DNA of 64,000 nt from CTSoil-043 sp963821235 (GCA_963821235.1 CAWGCS010000001.1:2604001-2668000); one strand, 5' to 3'. Positions 16,584 through 25,124 are shown, numbered from the stretch's first letter. Program-made: numbers and translations. Notes: a model not told the origin generated them from the letters alone.

Positions 16584-17395
16584 CGTGAGCCTCCGACCGG
16601 CGGGATGGGTGCGGTCGGCGCCGCCCTCGACCCATAGCCCGCCCTGACCTCCTCGAGGAACCGCCGCGACCGTGAATCCCGCTCCATCACGTGGCGCACG
16701 AACTCGCCCATCAGCCGCTCGACCTCCGCCTCGACGGGCCCCGGCAGGCGCAGGCCGGCCAGGCCCTCGACGTCCATCCGCTGGTACGCCTTGAGCACCT
16801 TCAGGGCGTCGGTCGAGAGGCCCGCCGCGGCGACGCTCGGGCCGCCGTGCCGACTGCAGAGGACGCCGCCAAGGAGGGGGATCCAGCGGACCTCGTCGCC
16901 GGGCTCGAGCAGCCGGTCGCACTCGACGCAGCGGTCGACCTCCGGTCGGACGCCCAGCTCGTCGCAGAGCCGCATCTCGAACCAGCGCGCGACGCGACCC
17001 GGCTCCATCCCCGCGTCGAGCAGCTCGTAGGCCCGGCGGAGGAGCAGGTAGAGCGGCTCGGCCGCGTGGCGCTCCTCGAGCGAGCGGTCGAGCAGCTCGG
17101 CGCAGTACCAGGCCGTCGCCGTCACCTCCAGGCGGTCCCGCAACCCGAGCCAGGCATGCTGCATCGTCACCTGGGTCACGACGTCGAAGGTGCGGCCCCT
17201 GGCCAGCTGGAGCCGCAGCTCGGCGAGGGGCTCCAGCGAGCCTCCGATGCGGCTCGTGGGGCGGCGGATCCCCTTGGCGATCGCCTTGATCTTGCCCAGG
17301 CCGGGCGTGAGGAGCGTGAGGATGCGATCCGCCTCGCCGAAGTCGAAGCGGGAGAGGACGATGGCGTCCGTCACGTAGAGGCGGCGATCGGGCAC
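16580..17395 (-). CDS. recO: DNA repair protein RecO
   Basis: A 271-residue RecO. The N-terminal OB fold begins YVTDAIVLSRFDFGEADRIL (read from residue 6), and the C-terminal helical region carries a Cys/His zinc-type site (RCVECDRLL, VLCSRH). RecO anneals SSB-coated single strands and loads RecA with RecR in gap repair. I take the GTG at 17395 as the start: a TACGGT box ends 6 nt before it, which fits leaderless transcription. An in-frame ATG at 17419 would lie inside the divergent promoter region and only 7 nt from the opposite gene. The stop overlaps the split-barrel gene by 4 nt. Confidence 0.93.
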   Translation of the reverse strand: MPDRRLYVTDAIVLSRFDFGEADRILTLLTPGLGKIKAIAKGIRRPTSRIGGSLEPLAELRLQLARGRTFDVVTQVTMQHAWLGLRDRLEVTATAWYCAELLDRSLEERHAAEPLYLLLRRAYELLDAGMEPGRVARWFEMRLCDELGVRPEVDRCVECDRLLEPGDEVRWIPLLGGVLCSRHGGPSVAAAGLSTDALKVLKAYQRMDVEGLAGLRLPGPVEAEVERLMGEFVRHVMERDSRSRRFLEEVRAGYGSRAAPTAPIPPVGGSR

Positions 17396-17425
17396 GAGGG
17401 GACCGTACCACCGTATCATCCGCCC
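17396..17425. promoter_or_regulatory. Compact divergent promoter pair, both apparently leaderless
   Basis: Only 30 bp separate the GTG starts of recO (minus) and the prenyl synthase (plus). On the plus strand TATCAT (17414-17419) ends 6 nt before GTG 17426; on the minus strand TACGGT (17407-17402) ends 6 nt before GTG 17395. That spacing puts the transcription start at the start codon in both directions. A second TACGGT on the minus strand (17415-17410) overlaps the plus-strand box. No ribosome site is seen for either gene, in line with leaderless mRNAs. Confidence 0.5.
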
Positions 17426-18445
17426 GTGCCCGCCCCGCTGGACCTCGACCTGCCGACGCTGATCGCCGACGTCGAGGACGAGATCTTCCGCCTCGTCACC
17501 GACCGCGACCCGACCACCCGCGGCATGTACGAGATGGTCCGCTACCACCTCGGCCTCGACGGCTCGGGCTCGTCCGGAAAGCGGATGCGGCCGCTCCTCG
17601 GGCTCCTCGCCTATGCCTCCATCGCCGGCGACTACGCCCCCGCCCTGCCGGGCGCCGCCGCGGTCGAGCTCGGCCACAACTTCAGCCTCATCCATGACGA
17701 CATCGAGGACGGCGATCGCGAGCGGCGCCACCGGGCGACCCTGTGGACCCTCCACGGGATCCCCCAGGCGATCAACACCGGGGACGCGGTCTTCGTGCTC
17801 TCCCGCATCGCCCTGCACCGGCTCACCGAGCTCGGCTTCTCCGACGCCAAGGTGCTCCGCCTGATGCGCCTCTACGACGAGACCTGCCTGGCGCTCTGCG
17901 AGGGCCAGTACCTGGACATCTGGTCCGGCGAGCACGATGCCGACATGACGGTCGACCTCTACTTCGACATGATCGGGCGCAAGACCGCGGCCCTCATCTC
18001 CGCCAGCGTCGAGGCCGGCGCGCTCCTCGCCACCGACGACGAGGCGGTCATCACCCGCTACCGGCAGTTCGGGTGGGCCCTGGGGCTGGCATTCCAGCTC
18101 AACGACGACGTCCTCGGCATCTGGGGCCGCGAACAGGCGACCGGCAAGGAGCCGTCCGACCTCGCCCGGCACAAGAAGACCCTGCCGGTCATCTACGCCC
18201 TCCAGCACGCCGCGCCGCAGGACCGCGCCCGTCTCGCGGCCCTCTATGCGGATCCCGACCCGTCGCCGGCCGGAATCGCCGAGGCGAGGGCGATCCTCGA
18301 GCGGAGCGGCGCGCAGGAGTACACCCGCACGGAGGCGCGACGCTGGCGCGACGAGGCGATCGCCCAGCTCGACGCCGCCGGCGTCGTCCAGCCCGCGGTC
18401 CGCGAGCACCTCGAGCAGATCATGCGGAGCGTGATCTCGGCCTGA
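17426..18445 (+). CDS. Polyprenyl (geranylgeranyl-type) diphosphate synthase
   Basis: A 339-residue trans-prenyltransferase that adds isopentenyl diphosphate units to an allylic diphosphate. The first Asp-rich motif is DDIED at residues 91-95 (LIHDDIEDGD), preceded by GKRMRPLL and GAAAVELGHNFSL. The second Asp-rich site, near residue 228, is NDDVLGIWG, the DDxxG variant common in this family, followed by GKEPSDL and KKTLPVIYAL. The GTG start is set by the leaderless promoter. Product length cannot be fixed from sequence; geranylgeranyl or a longer product for quinones or carotenoids is likely. It is monocistronic between a divergent promoter and a hairpin. Confidence 0.92.
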   Translation: MPAPLDLDLPTLIADVEDEIFRLVTDRDPTTRGMYEMVRYHLGLDGSGSSGKRMRPLLGLLAYASIAGDYAPALPGAAAVELGHNFSLIHDDIEDGDRERRHRATLWTLHGIPQAINTGDAVFVLSRIALHRLTELGFSDAKVLRLMRLYDETCLALCEGQYLDIWSGEHDADMTVDLYFDMIGRKTAALISASVEAGALLATDDEAVITRYRQFGWALGLAFQLNDDVLGIWGREQATGKEPSDLARHKKTLPVIYALQHAAPQDRARLAALYADPDPSPAGIAEARAILERSGAQEYTRTEARRWRDEAIAQLDAAGVVQPAVREHLEQIMRSVISA

Positions 18446-18466
18446 CATGGGCCGCGGCCCGCGTGC

Positions 18467-18488
18467 GCGGCCGGCAGGCGCCGGCCGC
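18467..18488. terminator. Hairpin between convergent prenyl synthase and CorC-type genes
   Basis: GCGGCCGGC (18467-18475) and GCCGGCCGC (18480-18488) form a perfect 9-bp stem with a 4-nt loop. The position between two gene ends suggests bidirectional termination. Confidence 0.6.
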
Positions 18489-18501
18489 CTGCGGCGCCGG
18501 G

Positions 18502-19845
18502 TCAGCGGTCGGCGTCGTCGGCCGGCTCGCCGTCCTCCGGGCGCTCGCGGGTGACGAGCACCTTGCCAACCCGCCGGCCGTCGGTCGATTCGACCGTGAT
18601 CGCCAGGCCGTCGATGCGGACGACGTCGCCCGGCCTGGGAACGCCGCCGATCCGATGGAAGACGAGGCCGCCGATCGTGTCGTACTCGTCGCGGTCCTCC
18701 AGGAGCGCCTCCAGGTCGAGGTCGTCCCAGGCGTCGCCGATCTCGTCGACGGAAGCGCGCCCATCGAAGCGGACGCGGTCGTCGTCGAGGCGGACGACCA
18801 TCTCCTCCTCCTCGTCGTACTCGTCCTGGATCTCCCCGACGATCTCCTCGAGGAGGTCCTCGATGGTGACCATGCCGGCGGTGCCGCCGTACTCGTCGAG
18901 GACGATCGCGATGTGGACCTTGCGCCGCTGGAGCGCGTGGAGGAGGTCGTCGATGGACATCGACTCGGGGACGAAGACCGGCGGGCGGAGGAGGGCGCGG
19001 ACGGTGGGACGCTCGCCGGACGCCGCCTTGAGGAACGGCAGGAGGTCCTTCGCGTAGAGGATCCCGAGGATCTGGTCGACGGATCCTTCCCAGACGGGCA
19101 GCCGGCTGTGGCCCTCCTCGATGATCCGGTCCACCGCGGTCTCGAGGTCGACGTCCGCCTCGAGCCCCACGATGTCGGTGCGGGGGACCATCACCTCGTG
19201 GACGCGCCGCTCCCCGAGCTCGATGACCGCGTGGATCATCTGCTCCTCCTCGGCCTCCAGGATGCCCTCCTCCCCGCCCCGCTCGACGATGAGCTTGAGC
19301 TCCTCGGCGGTGATCTGGGCGTCCTTCGTCACGTCGGCGCCGAAGGGCCGGACGAGGATCCGGGTCAGCCCGGTGAGGACGGCGACGACCGGGGCGAGGA
19401 TCCGGCCCAGGAGGTCGACGGGCCCGGCCAGGAGGAGCGAGGTCCGGTCCGGGTAGGCGAGGGCCAGCGCCTTGGGCACCAGCTCCCCGACTACGATCGA
19501 GAAGAGGGACAGCAGGATCGTGACGACGACGAGGGCGATCGCGTCGGCGCTTCCCTTCAGCCATTCGACCCCGGCCATCAGGTCGGCGAGCCCCCGCGTC
19601 AGCGAGACGGCGGCCACCGCCGACGACAGGAAGCCGACGAAGGTGATGGCGATCTGGATGACGGCCAGGAAGCGACCGGGGTCCTCGATGAGGCGGCGGA
19701 CGCGGGCCGCGCCCCGCCGGCGCTCGTCGACGAGCTGCTCGATGCGGCTGCGCCGCAGCGAGACGAGGGCGATCTCGGCGGCCACGAAGATCCCGGCCAG
19801 GAGGGTCAGCCCGACGACGATGAGGATCTCGGTGAGGGAGCCCAT
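18502..19845 (-). CDS. CorC/HlyC (CNNM-type) membrane protein with CBS pair
   Basis: A 447-residue protein. The N-terminal DUF21/CNNM domain has hydrophobic segments near residues 6-28, 62-85, 98-125 and 130-155, and carries the family segment SIVVGELVPKALALAYP. A CBS pair follows (VMVPRTDIV, HSRLPVWEG, VLDEYGGTAGMVTIEDLLEEIVGEI), and the end is a CorC_HlyC transporter-associated domain. Relatives are magnesium or cobalt exporters or regulators of Mg homeostasis; older hemolysin labels have little support. The ATG shares one base with the glmU stop (TGATG), so the two are translationally coupled. Confidence 0.93.
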   Translation of the reverse strand: MGSLTEILIVVGLTLLAGIFVAAEIALVSLRRSRIEQLVDERRRGAARVRRLIEDPGRFLAVIQIAITFVGFLSSAVAAVSLTRGLADLMAGVEWLKGSADAIALVVVTILLSLFSIVVGELVPKALALAYPDRTSLLLAGPVDLLGRILAPVVAVLTGLTRILVRPFGADVTKDAQITAEELKLIVERGGEEGILEAEEEQMIHAVIELGERRVHEVMVPRTDIVGLEADVDLETAVDRIIEEGHSRLPVWEGSVDQILGILYAKDLLPFLKAASGERPTVRALLRPPVFVPESMSIDDLLHALQRRKVHIAIVLDEYGGTAGMVTIEDLLEEIVGEIQDEYDEEEEMVVRLDDDRVRFDGRASVDEIGDAWDDLDLEALLEDRDEYDTIGGLVFHRIGGVPRPGDVVRIDGLAITVESTDGRRVGKVLVTRERPEDGEPADDADR

Positions 19846-21308
19846 CAGGGTGCCCCCTCCGGTCGAGGTGACGGGTCGGCGGCGGGCTCGACGGCGATGG
19901 CCTGGCCGTCGGCGTCGCGCGCCGGCGCGACGGCCGACGGCGCGGGTGACGGCGCGAGCGGGCGCGGGTCGCGGAGGCGCGCCGGGACGCCCACGGCAAC
20001 CTTGCCGGGCGGGACATCCCGGGTGACGACCGCGCCGGCTCCCGTCCTGGCGCCGTCGCCGAGGGTGATCGGGGCGCGCAGCATCGTGTCGACGCCGAGG
20101 AAGACGCCCTTCCCGATCTCGGTGTGGTGCTTGTGGACGCCGTCGTAGTTGGCCGTGATGGTGCCCGCCCCGACGTTCGTCCCCTCGCCGACGTGGGCGT
20201 CCCCGAGGTAGCTCACGTGGTGCTGCTTGACACCGGCCTCGAGGCGGCTGTTCTTCACCTCGGCGAAGTTGCCGAGCTCGACGCCGGGCCCGATGGAGCT
20301 GCCCGGCCGCAGGTGGCTGAAGGGCCCGATCGTCGTCCCCGCCTCGACCTCCGAGCGCTCCAGGACGCTGGCCCAGACGCGGCAGCCGGCGCCGACGATC
20401 GAATCCACCAGCTGGCTGCCGGACCCGATCACCGTCCCCTCCCCGACCCGCGTCCGGCCGCGGAGGACGACGTTGGCCTCGAGGGTCACGTCGCGAGCCA
20501 GCTCGACGGCCGCGTCGACGTAGGCCGTCGCCGGGTCGAGCATGGTGACCCCGGCGCGGAGCCAGGCGAGGTTGATCCGCTCGCGCAGGATCGCCGTCGC
20601 CTCCGCCAGCTGGGCCCGGTCATTGATGCCGTCGAGGGTCCCGTCGTCCTCCGCCTCGAAGGCGGCGACGGTCCCGCCGTCGGCGTTGGCAAGGTCGACC
20701 AGCTGGGTCAGGTAGACCTCCCCGGTCGCCGGCGAGGGCGTCAGGCGCTCGATCGCCGTCCGCAGCCAGGCCGCCTCGAACGCGTAGATGCCGGCGTTGA
20801 CCTCGCCGACCGCCAGCTCGTCGGCGGTGGCGTCCTCGGCCTCCACGACCCGGGCGACGCGCTCGCCGTCGGGCGTCCGGATCACCCGGCCGAGGCGGGC
20901 CGGGTCCCACGTCTCGAAGGAGACGAGGGCGAGCGCCGCCCCGGCCTCCCGACGCCGCTCCAGCAGGCCGGCCACGAGGTCGGCCTGGACGAGCGGGACG
21001 TCGCCGCTGAGGACCACGACCTCGTCGGCCGCCGCCGGCACGATGGCGAGACCGGCCCGCAGCGCGTCGCCGGTCCCGTCGGGGTGCTCCTGGAGGGCGA
21101 ACGCCGCGCCGGTGGGGAACGCCTCGCGCACGGCCACGGTGGCCGGCGAGACGACGACGACGGGGTTCGCGCCGGTCGCCGCGCGGGCCGCGTCGAGCAC
21201 GTAGGCCAGCATCGGGCGGCCGCACAGCTCGTGGAGGAGCTTCGGCCTCGAGGACTTCATCCGCGTCCCGAGCCCGCCGGCGAGCACGACGGCGATGCAG
21301 CGGGTCAT
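19845..21308 (-). CDS. glmU: Bifunctional GlmU: glucosamine-1-P acetyltransferase / GlcNAc-1-P uridyltransferase
   Basis: A 487-residue enzyme making UDP-GlcNAc for peptidoglycan. The pyrophosphorylase half starts with LAGGLGTRMKSSRPKLL (about residues 9-25) and has ALQEHPDGTGDA and LSGDVPL. The C-terminal left-handed beta helix shows hexapeptide repeats and acetyltransferase motifs (FAEVKNS, YLGDAHVGEGTNVGAGTI, ANYDG). A Pro/Ala-rich tail of about 30 residues closes it. Together with glmS (13.7 kb upstream in the same run) it supplies most of the UDP-GlcNAc pathway; glmM is not in the window. Its start overlaps a possible 30-codon leader frame. Confidence 0.97.
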   Translation of the reverse strand: MTRCIAVVLAGGLGTRMKSSRPKLLHELCGRPMLAYVLDAARAATGANPVVVVSPATVAVREAFPTGAAFALQEHPDGTGDALRAGLAIVPAAADEVVVLSGDVPLVQADLVAGLLERRREAGAALALVSFETWDPARLGRVIRTPDGERVARVVEAEDATADELAVGEVNAGIYAFEAAWLRTAIERLTPSPATGEVYLTQLVDLANADGGTVAAFEAEDDGTLDGINDRAQLAEATAILRERINLAWLRAGVTMLDPATAYVDAAVELARDVTLEANVVLRGRTRVGEGTVIGSGSQLVDSIVGAGCRVWASVLERSEVEAGTTIGPFSHLRPGSSIGPGVELGNFAEVKNSRLEAGVKQHHVSYLGDAHVGEGTNVGAGTITANYDGVHKHHTEIGKGVFLGVDTMLRAPITLGDGARTGAGAVVTRDVPPGKVAVGVPARLRDPRPLAPSPAPSAVAPARDADGQAIAVEPAADPSPRPEGAP

Positions 21309-21397
21309 CGCGGGGCGAGGCGGACGGGGCGACCCGGGAGCGGCGCGATCTCCGGGTCCGGCCGACTGTCGTCCGGCGTGGCTTGCTCGGATGTCAT
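21305..21397 (-). CDS. Possible 30-aa leader peptide coupled to glmU
   Basis: An ATG at 21397 opens a 30-codon frame whose TGA overlaps the glmU ATG (ATGA), the same coupling used throughout this run. The peptide is Pro/Arg/Asp-rich with no recognisable domain. A TAGGAT box 11 nt before the ATG would make it nearly leaderless, and no strong ribosome site is visible. It may be a translated leader that delivers ribosomes to glmU, or chance. Confidence 0.3.
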   Translation of the reverse strand: MTSEQATPDDSRPDPEIAPLPGRPVRLAPR

Positions 21398-21408
21398 GTG
21401 GTCCCGCG

Positions 21409-21414
21409 ATCCTA
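21409..21414 (-). promoter_or_regulatory. Candidate -10 box (TAGGAT) for glmU
   Basis: TAGGAT on the minus strand would start transcription just before the small leader frame and about 95 nt before glmU. No clear -35. Confidence 0.35.
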
Positions 21415-21426
21415 GGGGCGGGCCCG

Positions 21427-21442
21427 CCGGTTCGTCAACCGG
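21427..21442 (-). terminator. Hairpin after ridA
   Basis: CCGGTT, a 4-nt loop and AACCGG form a 6-bp stem 27 nt after the ridA stop, ahead of the glmU promoter box. No T-run; a GGGG/CCCC pair lies between them. Confidence 0.4.
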
Positions 21443-21468
21443 ACGGGGGGCAGAGTCCCCTCCGGCCC

Positions 21469-21855
21469 CTAGGCCCGGAGGCGGGCGATCGCCTCGATCT
21501 CGACCCGGCCACCCTTCGGCAGCGCGGCGACCTGGACGGTGGAGCGGGCCGGCGGCGGGTCGGGCACGAAGCGACCGTAGACGCCGTTGACGACGGCGAA
21601 GTCGGCCATGTCGGCCAGGAAGATCGTGGTCTTCACGACGTCCTCGAAGGTGCAGCCGGCGGCCTCAAGGACGTTGCCCAGGTTCAGCATCGCCCGCGCC
21701 GCCTGCGCCTCGACGTCGCCGCCCGCGAAGTCGCCGGAGGCGGGGTCCAGGCCGAGCTGGCCGGAGCAGAAGAGGAAGCCGCCGGCGCTGATCGCCTGGC
21801 TGTAGGGTCCGATGGCCGCCGGGGCCTCGGCGGTCGCGATGGCGGTGCGGGGCAT
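21469..21855 (-). CDS. ridA: RidA-family 2-iminobutanoate/2-iminopropanoate deaminase
   Basis: A 128-residue RidA/YjgF protein. It has the family segments AIGPYSQAI, LFCSGQLGLDP, VKTTIFLADMADF and PARSTVQVAALP (the Arg that contacts the substrate carboxylate), ending VEIEAIARL. RidA hydrolyses reactive enamine/imine products of PLP enzymes such as threonine dehydratase. The ATG at 21855 has AAGGAGG at ideal spacing; an ATG five codons earlier would swallow this site. It follows ispE by 22 nt and ends its operon. Confidence 0.95.
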   Translation of the reverse strand: MPRTAIATAEAPAAIGPYSQAISAGGFLFCSGQLGLDPASGDFAGGDVEAQAARAMLNLGNVLEAAGCTFEDVVKTTIFLADMADFAVVNGVYGRFVPDPPPARSTVQVAALPKGGRVEIEAIARLRA

Positions 21856-21877
21856 GGCGTCCTCCTTCATGGGCTCG

Positions 21878-22942
21878 TCAGGATGGCACGGTCGAGGTCG
21901 GGGCGTGCCGGCCGGGCGGGGCACCCCCGGGAGCGGAGGGCGACGGCGGCGGGACGGGGATCGCCGCCCCGGCGACGAAGGGCGGCCGGTCTCCAGGGAA
22001 GGGCAGGAGCCCGTCCTCGAGCGCCGCCCGGACGATCGCCGCGTCGCCCAGGGCAGCCTCCCTCGACGGCGACAGCACCCACAAGGTCGGCCCTGATCCC
22101 GACTGCCCGACCGGCCGCTCGAGAAGGCGCGCGAGCGCCCGCCGGAAGGCGACGAGCCCCGGCACCAGGTCGGCCGTCGCCGGCACGAGGTCGTTGGCCA
22201 CTGCCAGGATCCCGGCCCGCTCGAGGAATCGCGGCACGGAGATCCCCGCCTGGAGCTCGCCGGCGAGGTGGGTCGAGGACGCCAGCGACGCCCCACCCGA
22301 GGGCTGAGCGCGGTCGTCGTAGCGGGCGAAGACGGATGGCGTCGGGACGGCGACGGCGGGCGTCACGACGAGGACGCCGGGCGGCGCTCCGCGCGGCGGG
22401 TCGAGGTGCGAGACGCGCTCGCCGCGCCCTTCGACGAGCGCCCAGCCGCCGGCGAGGAAGAAGGGGCAGTCCGACCCGAGCGTGGCGGCCGCCTCCGCCC
22501 GCGCGGCCGGGGTCAGCGCGTCAGCGACGCCCCATGCCTCCAACGCGCCGTCGAGCGCCGCGGCGGCGTCGGACGACCCGCCGCCCAGCCCGGCCGCGGC
22601 CGGGATCCGCTTCTCCAGGCGGGCCGCGAGGGCCGGCAGCGGGCCGCCCTCGCCGCCCGCCCGCACGGCGCGCCGGGCGACCTCGATCGCGCGGAGGACG
22701 AGGTTGCTCGCCTCGGCCCCGAGGTCGGGCGGCGGGGCGCCGCCCGGACCGGTCACGTGGAGGCGATCGGCGGGTCCGAAGGCCGGCCCGAGGGCGAGGC
22801 GGTCGGCGAGGTCGAGGGGGACCATGACCGAGTGGATGGCGTGGTATCCGTCCGGCCGTCGGCCGACGACCGCGAGGGTCAGGTTCAGCTTGGCCGGCGC
22901 GAGCCGCACGACCGGCGTCAGCCGCCCCAGGGGATCGCTCAC
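21878..22942 (-). CDS. ispE: 4-diphosphocytidyl-2-C-methyl-D-erythritol kinase
   Basis: A 354-residue GHMP kinase of the MEP isoprenoid pathway, phosphorylating CDP-ME at the 2-OH. It opens with LAPAKLNLTLAVVGRRPDGYH (residues 14-34, seen as APAKLNLTL plus RRPDGYH), has the ATP loop IPAAAGLGGGSSDAAAAL and the third motif GQSGSGPTLWVL. A C-terminal tail of about 40 Pro/Ala-rich residues exceeds the usual length. The GTG start overlaps the rsmA stop (GTGA), with GAGGAG 6 nt before it. The gene order rsmA-ispE is common in bacteria. Its product feeds IPP to the prenyl synthase at 17.4 kb. Confidence 0.96.
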   Translation of the reverse strand: MSDPLGRLTPVVRLAPAKLNLTLAVVGRRPDGYHAIHSVMVPLDLADRLALGPAFGPADRLHVTGPGGAPPPDLGAEASNLVLRAIEVARRAVRAGGEGGPLPALAARLEKRIPAAAGLGGGSSDAAAALDGALEAWGVADALTPAARAEAAATLGSDCPFFLAGGWALVEGRGERVSHLDPPRGAPPGVLVVTPAVAVPTPSVFARYDDRAQPSGGASLASSTHLAGELQAGISVPRFLERAGILAVANDLVPATADLVPGLVAFRRALARLLERPVGQSGSGPTLWVLSPSREAALGDAAIVRAALEDGLLPFPGDRPPFVAGAAIPVPPPSPSAPGGAPPGRHAPTSTVPS

Positions 22943-23958
22943 GTCGGCTCCTCGCCGGCATCCCTGGCGCCCGTCGGGGCAGCGCTGCCCGGCGGGACGG
23001 CGTCTGCCGTCGGGGCGGCGCTGCCCGGCGGGACGCGCCCGCGGCTCGATGGAGGACGCTCCGTGCGGCGGCCCCGGCGGTCCTGCGCGAGCGGCCCCAG
23101 GGCCCCCAGCAGGCCGATCCACTCCCCCACCCCGAGGGTCTGCGGCCGCCGGTCGCCGGCGATCCCCACCGCCGCGAGCGCGTCGGCGATCCGTGCCGGC
23201 TCGATGAGGAGCTGGCGCGGCAAGACGTTGTGGAGCATCTTGCGCCGCTCCCGGAAGCCCGCCTGGACGAGCCGCCACAGGTCGTCCTCCATGGCCGCCG
23301 GGAGACGCCCGGCCGCGTCGGGGTCGCGGACGTCGAGGGCCAGGACCGCCGACTCCACCTCGGGTGCCGGCTCGAACGCCTCGCGGGGCACGCGGCGCAC
23401 GATCGTGGGGACGGCGTGGTACTGGACGAAGACCGAGAGGTAGCTCATCTCTCCTGGCCGGGCCGCGATCCGCTCGGCCACCTCGCGCTGGAGCATGAGA
23501 ACGCAGCGCTCCGGTCGCGGGCCGGCCTCGCCGCCCAGGAGGCGGTGGAGGACCGGGCTGGTGACGTGATACGGCAGGTTGGCGACCACGTCGTACGGGG
23601 CGACGACGATGGCCCCCAGATCCTCGTCGAGGATGTCGCCCTCGACGAGCTCCAGGGCTCCGGCGGTGAGCTCGAGGGCCAACAATTCGCGAAGGTGGGC
23701 GACCATCCCGCGATCGATCTCCACTGCCGTGACGCGGGCCCCGGCGGCGAGCAGGCCGCCGGTCAGGAGCCCCAGCCCTGGGCCGATCTCGAGGACGCGG
23801 CGACCCGGGGCGGGCGACGCGGCGGCGAGGATCTCCTCCAGCACGTCGACGTCGGCCAGGAAGTTCTGGCTGAAGCGGCGCTGGGCCCGCAGGCCGGCAT
23901 GGCGCAGGGTCTGCCGGACGGCGGCGGGGTCGATCCGGATGCGGCCGGGGCCGCTCAC
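22939..23958 (-). CDS. rsmA: 16S rRNA dimethyladenosine transferase
   Basis: A 339-residue KsgA/RsmA enzyme that makes the two m6,2A residues near the 3' end of 16S rRNA (A1518/A1519 in E. coli numbering). Motifs: RRFSQNFLAD (28-36), the SAM loop LEIGPGLGLLTGGL, EIDRGM, and catalytic NLPYHV. The C-terminal helical domain is normal to about residue 280. A Pro/Ala/Gly-rich tail of roughly 50 residues follows and contains a direct repeat. The start GTG overlaps the tsaD TGA, and its own stop overlaps ispE, so it is coupled on both sides. Confidence 0.96.
   Translation of the reverse strand: MSGPGRIRIDPAAVRQTLRHAGLRAQRRFSQNFLADVDVLEEILAAASPAPGRRVLEIGPGLGLLTGGLLAAGARVTAVEIDRGMVAHLRELLALELTAGALELVEGDILDEDLGAIVVAPYDVVANLPYHVTSPVLHRLLGGEAGPRPERCVLMLQREVAERIAARPGEMSYLSVFVQYHAVPTIVRRVPREAFEPAPEVESAVLALDVRDPDAAGRLPAAMEDDLWRLVQAGFRERRKMLHNVLPRQLLIEPARIADALAAVGIAGDRRPQTLGVGEWIGLLGALGPLAQDRRGRRTERPPSSRGRVPPGSAAPTADAVPPGSAAPTGARDAGEEPT
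22973..23035 (-). repeat. Direct repeat, period 36 bp, inside the rsmA tail
   Basis: Two 27-bp copies (22973-22999 and 23009-23035), differing at one base, are 36 bp apart and encode the repeated VPPGSAAPT in the RsmA tail. A small in-frame duplication is the simplest explanation. Confidence 0.7.
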
Positions 23959-25124
23959 CGCGCCTGCCGCCCGGCGGCGTCCGCCTCCGCGTCGCGGGCG
24001 GCGGCGTAGGCCCGCCCCGCAGCTCCCCGGCGGGGCGGTCGCCGCGTCTCCGGCGCCCCGCTCGGTCGGGCCAGGGGCCATGACGCCCGCGCCCCCAGGT
24101 CCAGCCCCGCGCGCTCGCCGGCGGCGAGGCGGCGGGCGCCGGCCGCCCCGATCATCGCCCCGTTGTCGGTGCACAGGCCGGGCCGCGGGACCACCAGCTC
24201 CAGGCCGAGGCGGCGTGCACCCGCCGCGACGCGCTCTCGGAGGGCCGCGTTGGAGGCGACGCCGCCGCCAATGACGATCGCGCGGGCGGCGGTCACCTCG
24301 GCGGCCCGGAGCGTCTTCGTGGCCAGGACGTCGACGACGCTCTCCTGGAAGGCGGCCGCGAGCGCGGCAACGCGCGGGGCGGGCAGCCGCCCGCCCTCCT
24401 CGGCGGGGGGCAGCCCGAGGGCGGCCAGCTCGTCCTCCACGAGCCGCCGGAGCGCTGTCTTGAGGCCCGAGAAGCTGAAGTCGTACGAGTCGCCGAGCCA
24501 GGCCCGCGGGAGCCGCTCGAGGGGGGCACGGGCGGCCCCGGCGGCGCTCGCGATGGCCGGCCCCCCCGGGTAGCCGAGGCCGAGCAGGCGCCCTGCCTTG
24601 TCGAAGGCCTCGCCGGCGGCGTCGTCGACGGTCTCGCCGAGGAGTCGGTAGGTGAGGTGGTCTCGCATCTCGACGAGGAACGTATGGCCCCCGGAGACGA
24701 TGAGGGCCACGAGCGGGAAGGGCGGCTCGGCACGCGCGGGCTCGCCGGGGTCCAGCAGCCAGGCGGCGTAGAGATGACCCTCGAGATGGTTGACCCCGAC
24801 GATGGGGACGTCGAGCGACCAGGCGAGCGCCTTGGCGTACGAGAGGCCGACGAGGAGGGAGCCGACCAGGCCCGGGCCAGCCGTGACGGCGATCGAGCCG
24901 ATGTCGCCCAGGCTCGCCCCGGCCGTCGCCAGCACCTCGTCGAGCGCCGGGTCGAGCCAGCGCAGGTGGGCCCGAGCGGCGAGCTCGGGGACGATCCCGC
25001 CGCTCCCGGCGTGGAGCGCGACCTGGCTCGCGACGGCCTGGGCCACGATCCGCCGCGGCCCGTCGAGCAGGGCGACGCCGGTCTCGTCGCACGACGATTC
25101 GACGGCCAGCAGGAGACCCCTCAC
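23955..25124 (-). CDS. tsaD: tRNA N6-threonylcarbamoyladenosine transferase TsaD
   Basis: A 389-residue Kae1/Qri7/TsaD ASKHA protein that transfers threonylcarbamoyl to A37 of ANN-decoding tRNAs. Key features: ESSCDETGVAL near the N-terminus, metal-binding H113 and H117 (NHLEGH), IVSGGHT, GEAFDKAGRLLGLGYPGGP, SFSGLKTA, GGGVASN and the metal Asp in CTDNGAMI. The extra C-terminus (about 45 residues, Arg/Ala-rich) is unusual. The GTG start overlaps the rimI stop by 4 nt. All of TsaB, TsaD and TsaE are in this operon; TsaC/TsaC2 is not in the window. Confidence 0.97.
   Translation of the reverse strand: MRGLLLAVESSCDETGVALLDGPRRIVAQAVASQVALHAGSGGIVPELAARAHLRWLDPALDEVLATAGASLGDIGSIAVTAGPGLVGSLLVGLSYAKALAWSLDVPIVGVNHLEGHLYAAWLLDPGEPARAEPPFPLVALIVSGGHTFLVEMRDHLTYRLLGETVDDAAGEAFDKAGRLLGLGYPGGPAIASAAGAARAPLERLPRAWLGDSYDFSFSGLKTALRRLVEDELAALGLPPAEEGGRLPAPRVAALAAAFQESVVDVLATKTLRAAEVTAARAIVIGGGVASNAALRERVAAGARRLGLELVVPRPGLCTDNGAMIGAAGARRLAAGERAGLDLGARASWPLARPSGAPETRRPPRRGAAGRAYAAARDAEADAAGRQAR

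Noticed and set aside
22973..23035. CRISPR-like short repeat
   Set aside because: Only two copies, 9-bp spacing between them, and in frame within rsmA; no cas genes.
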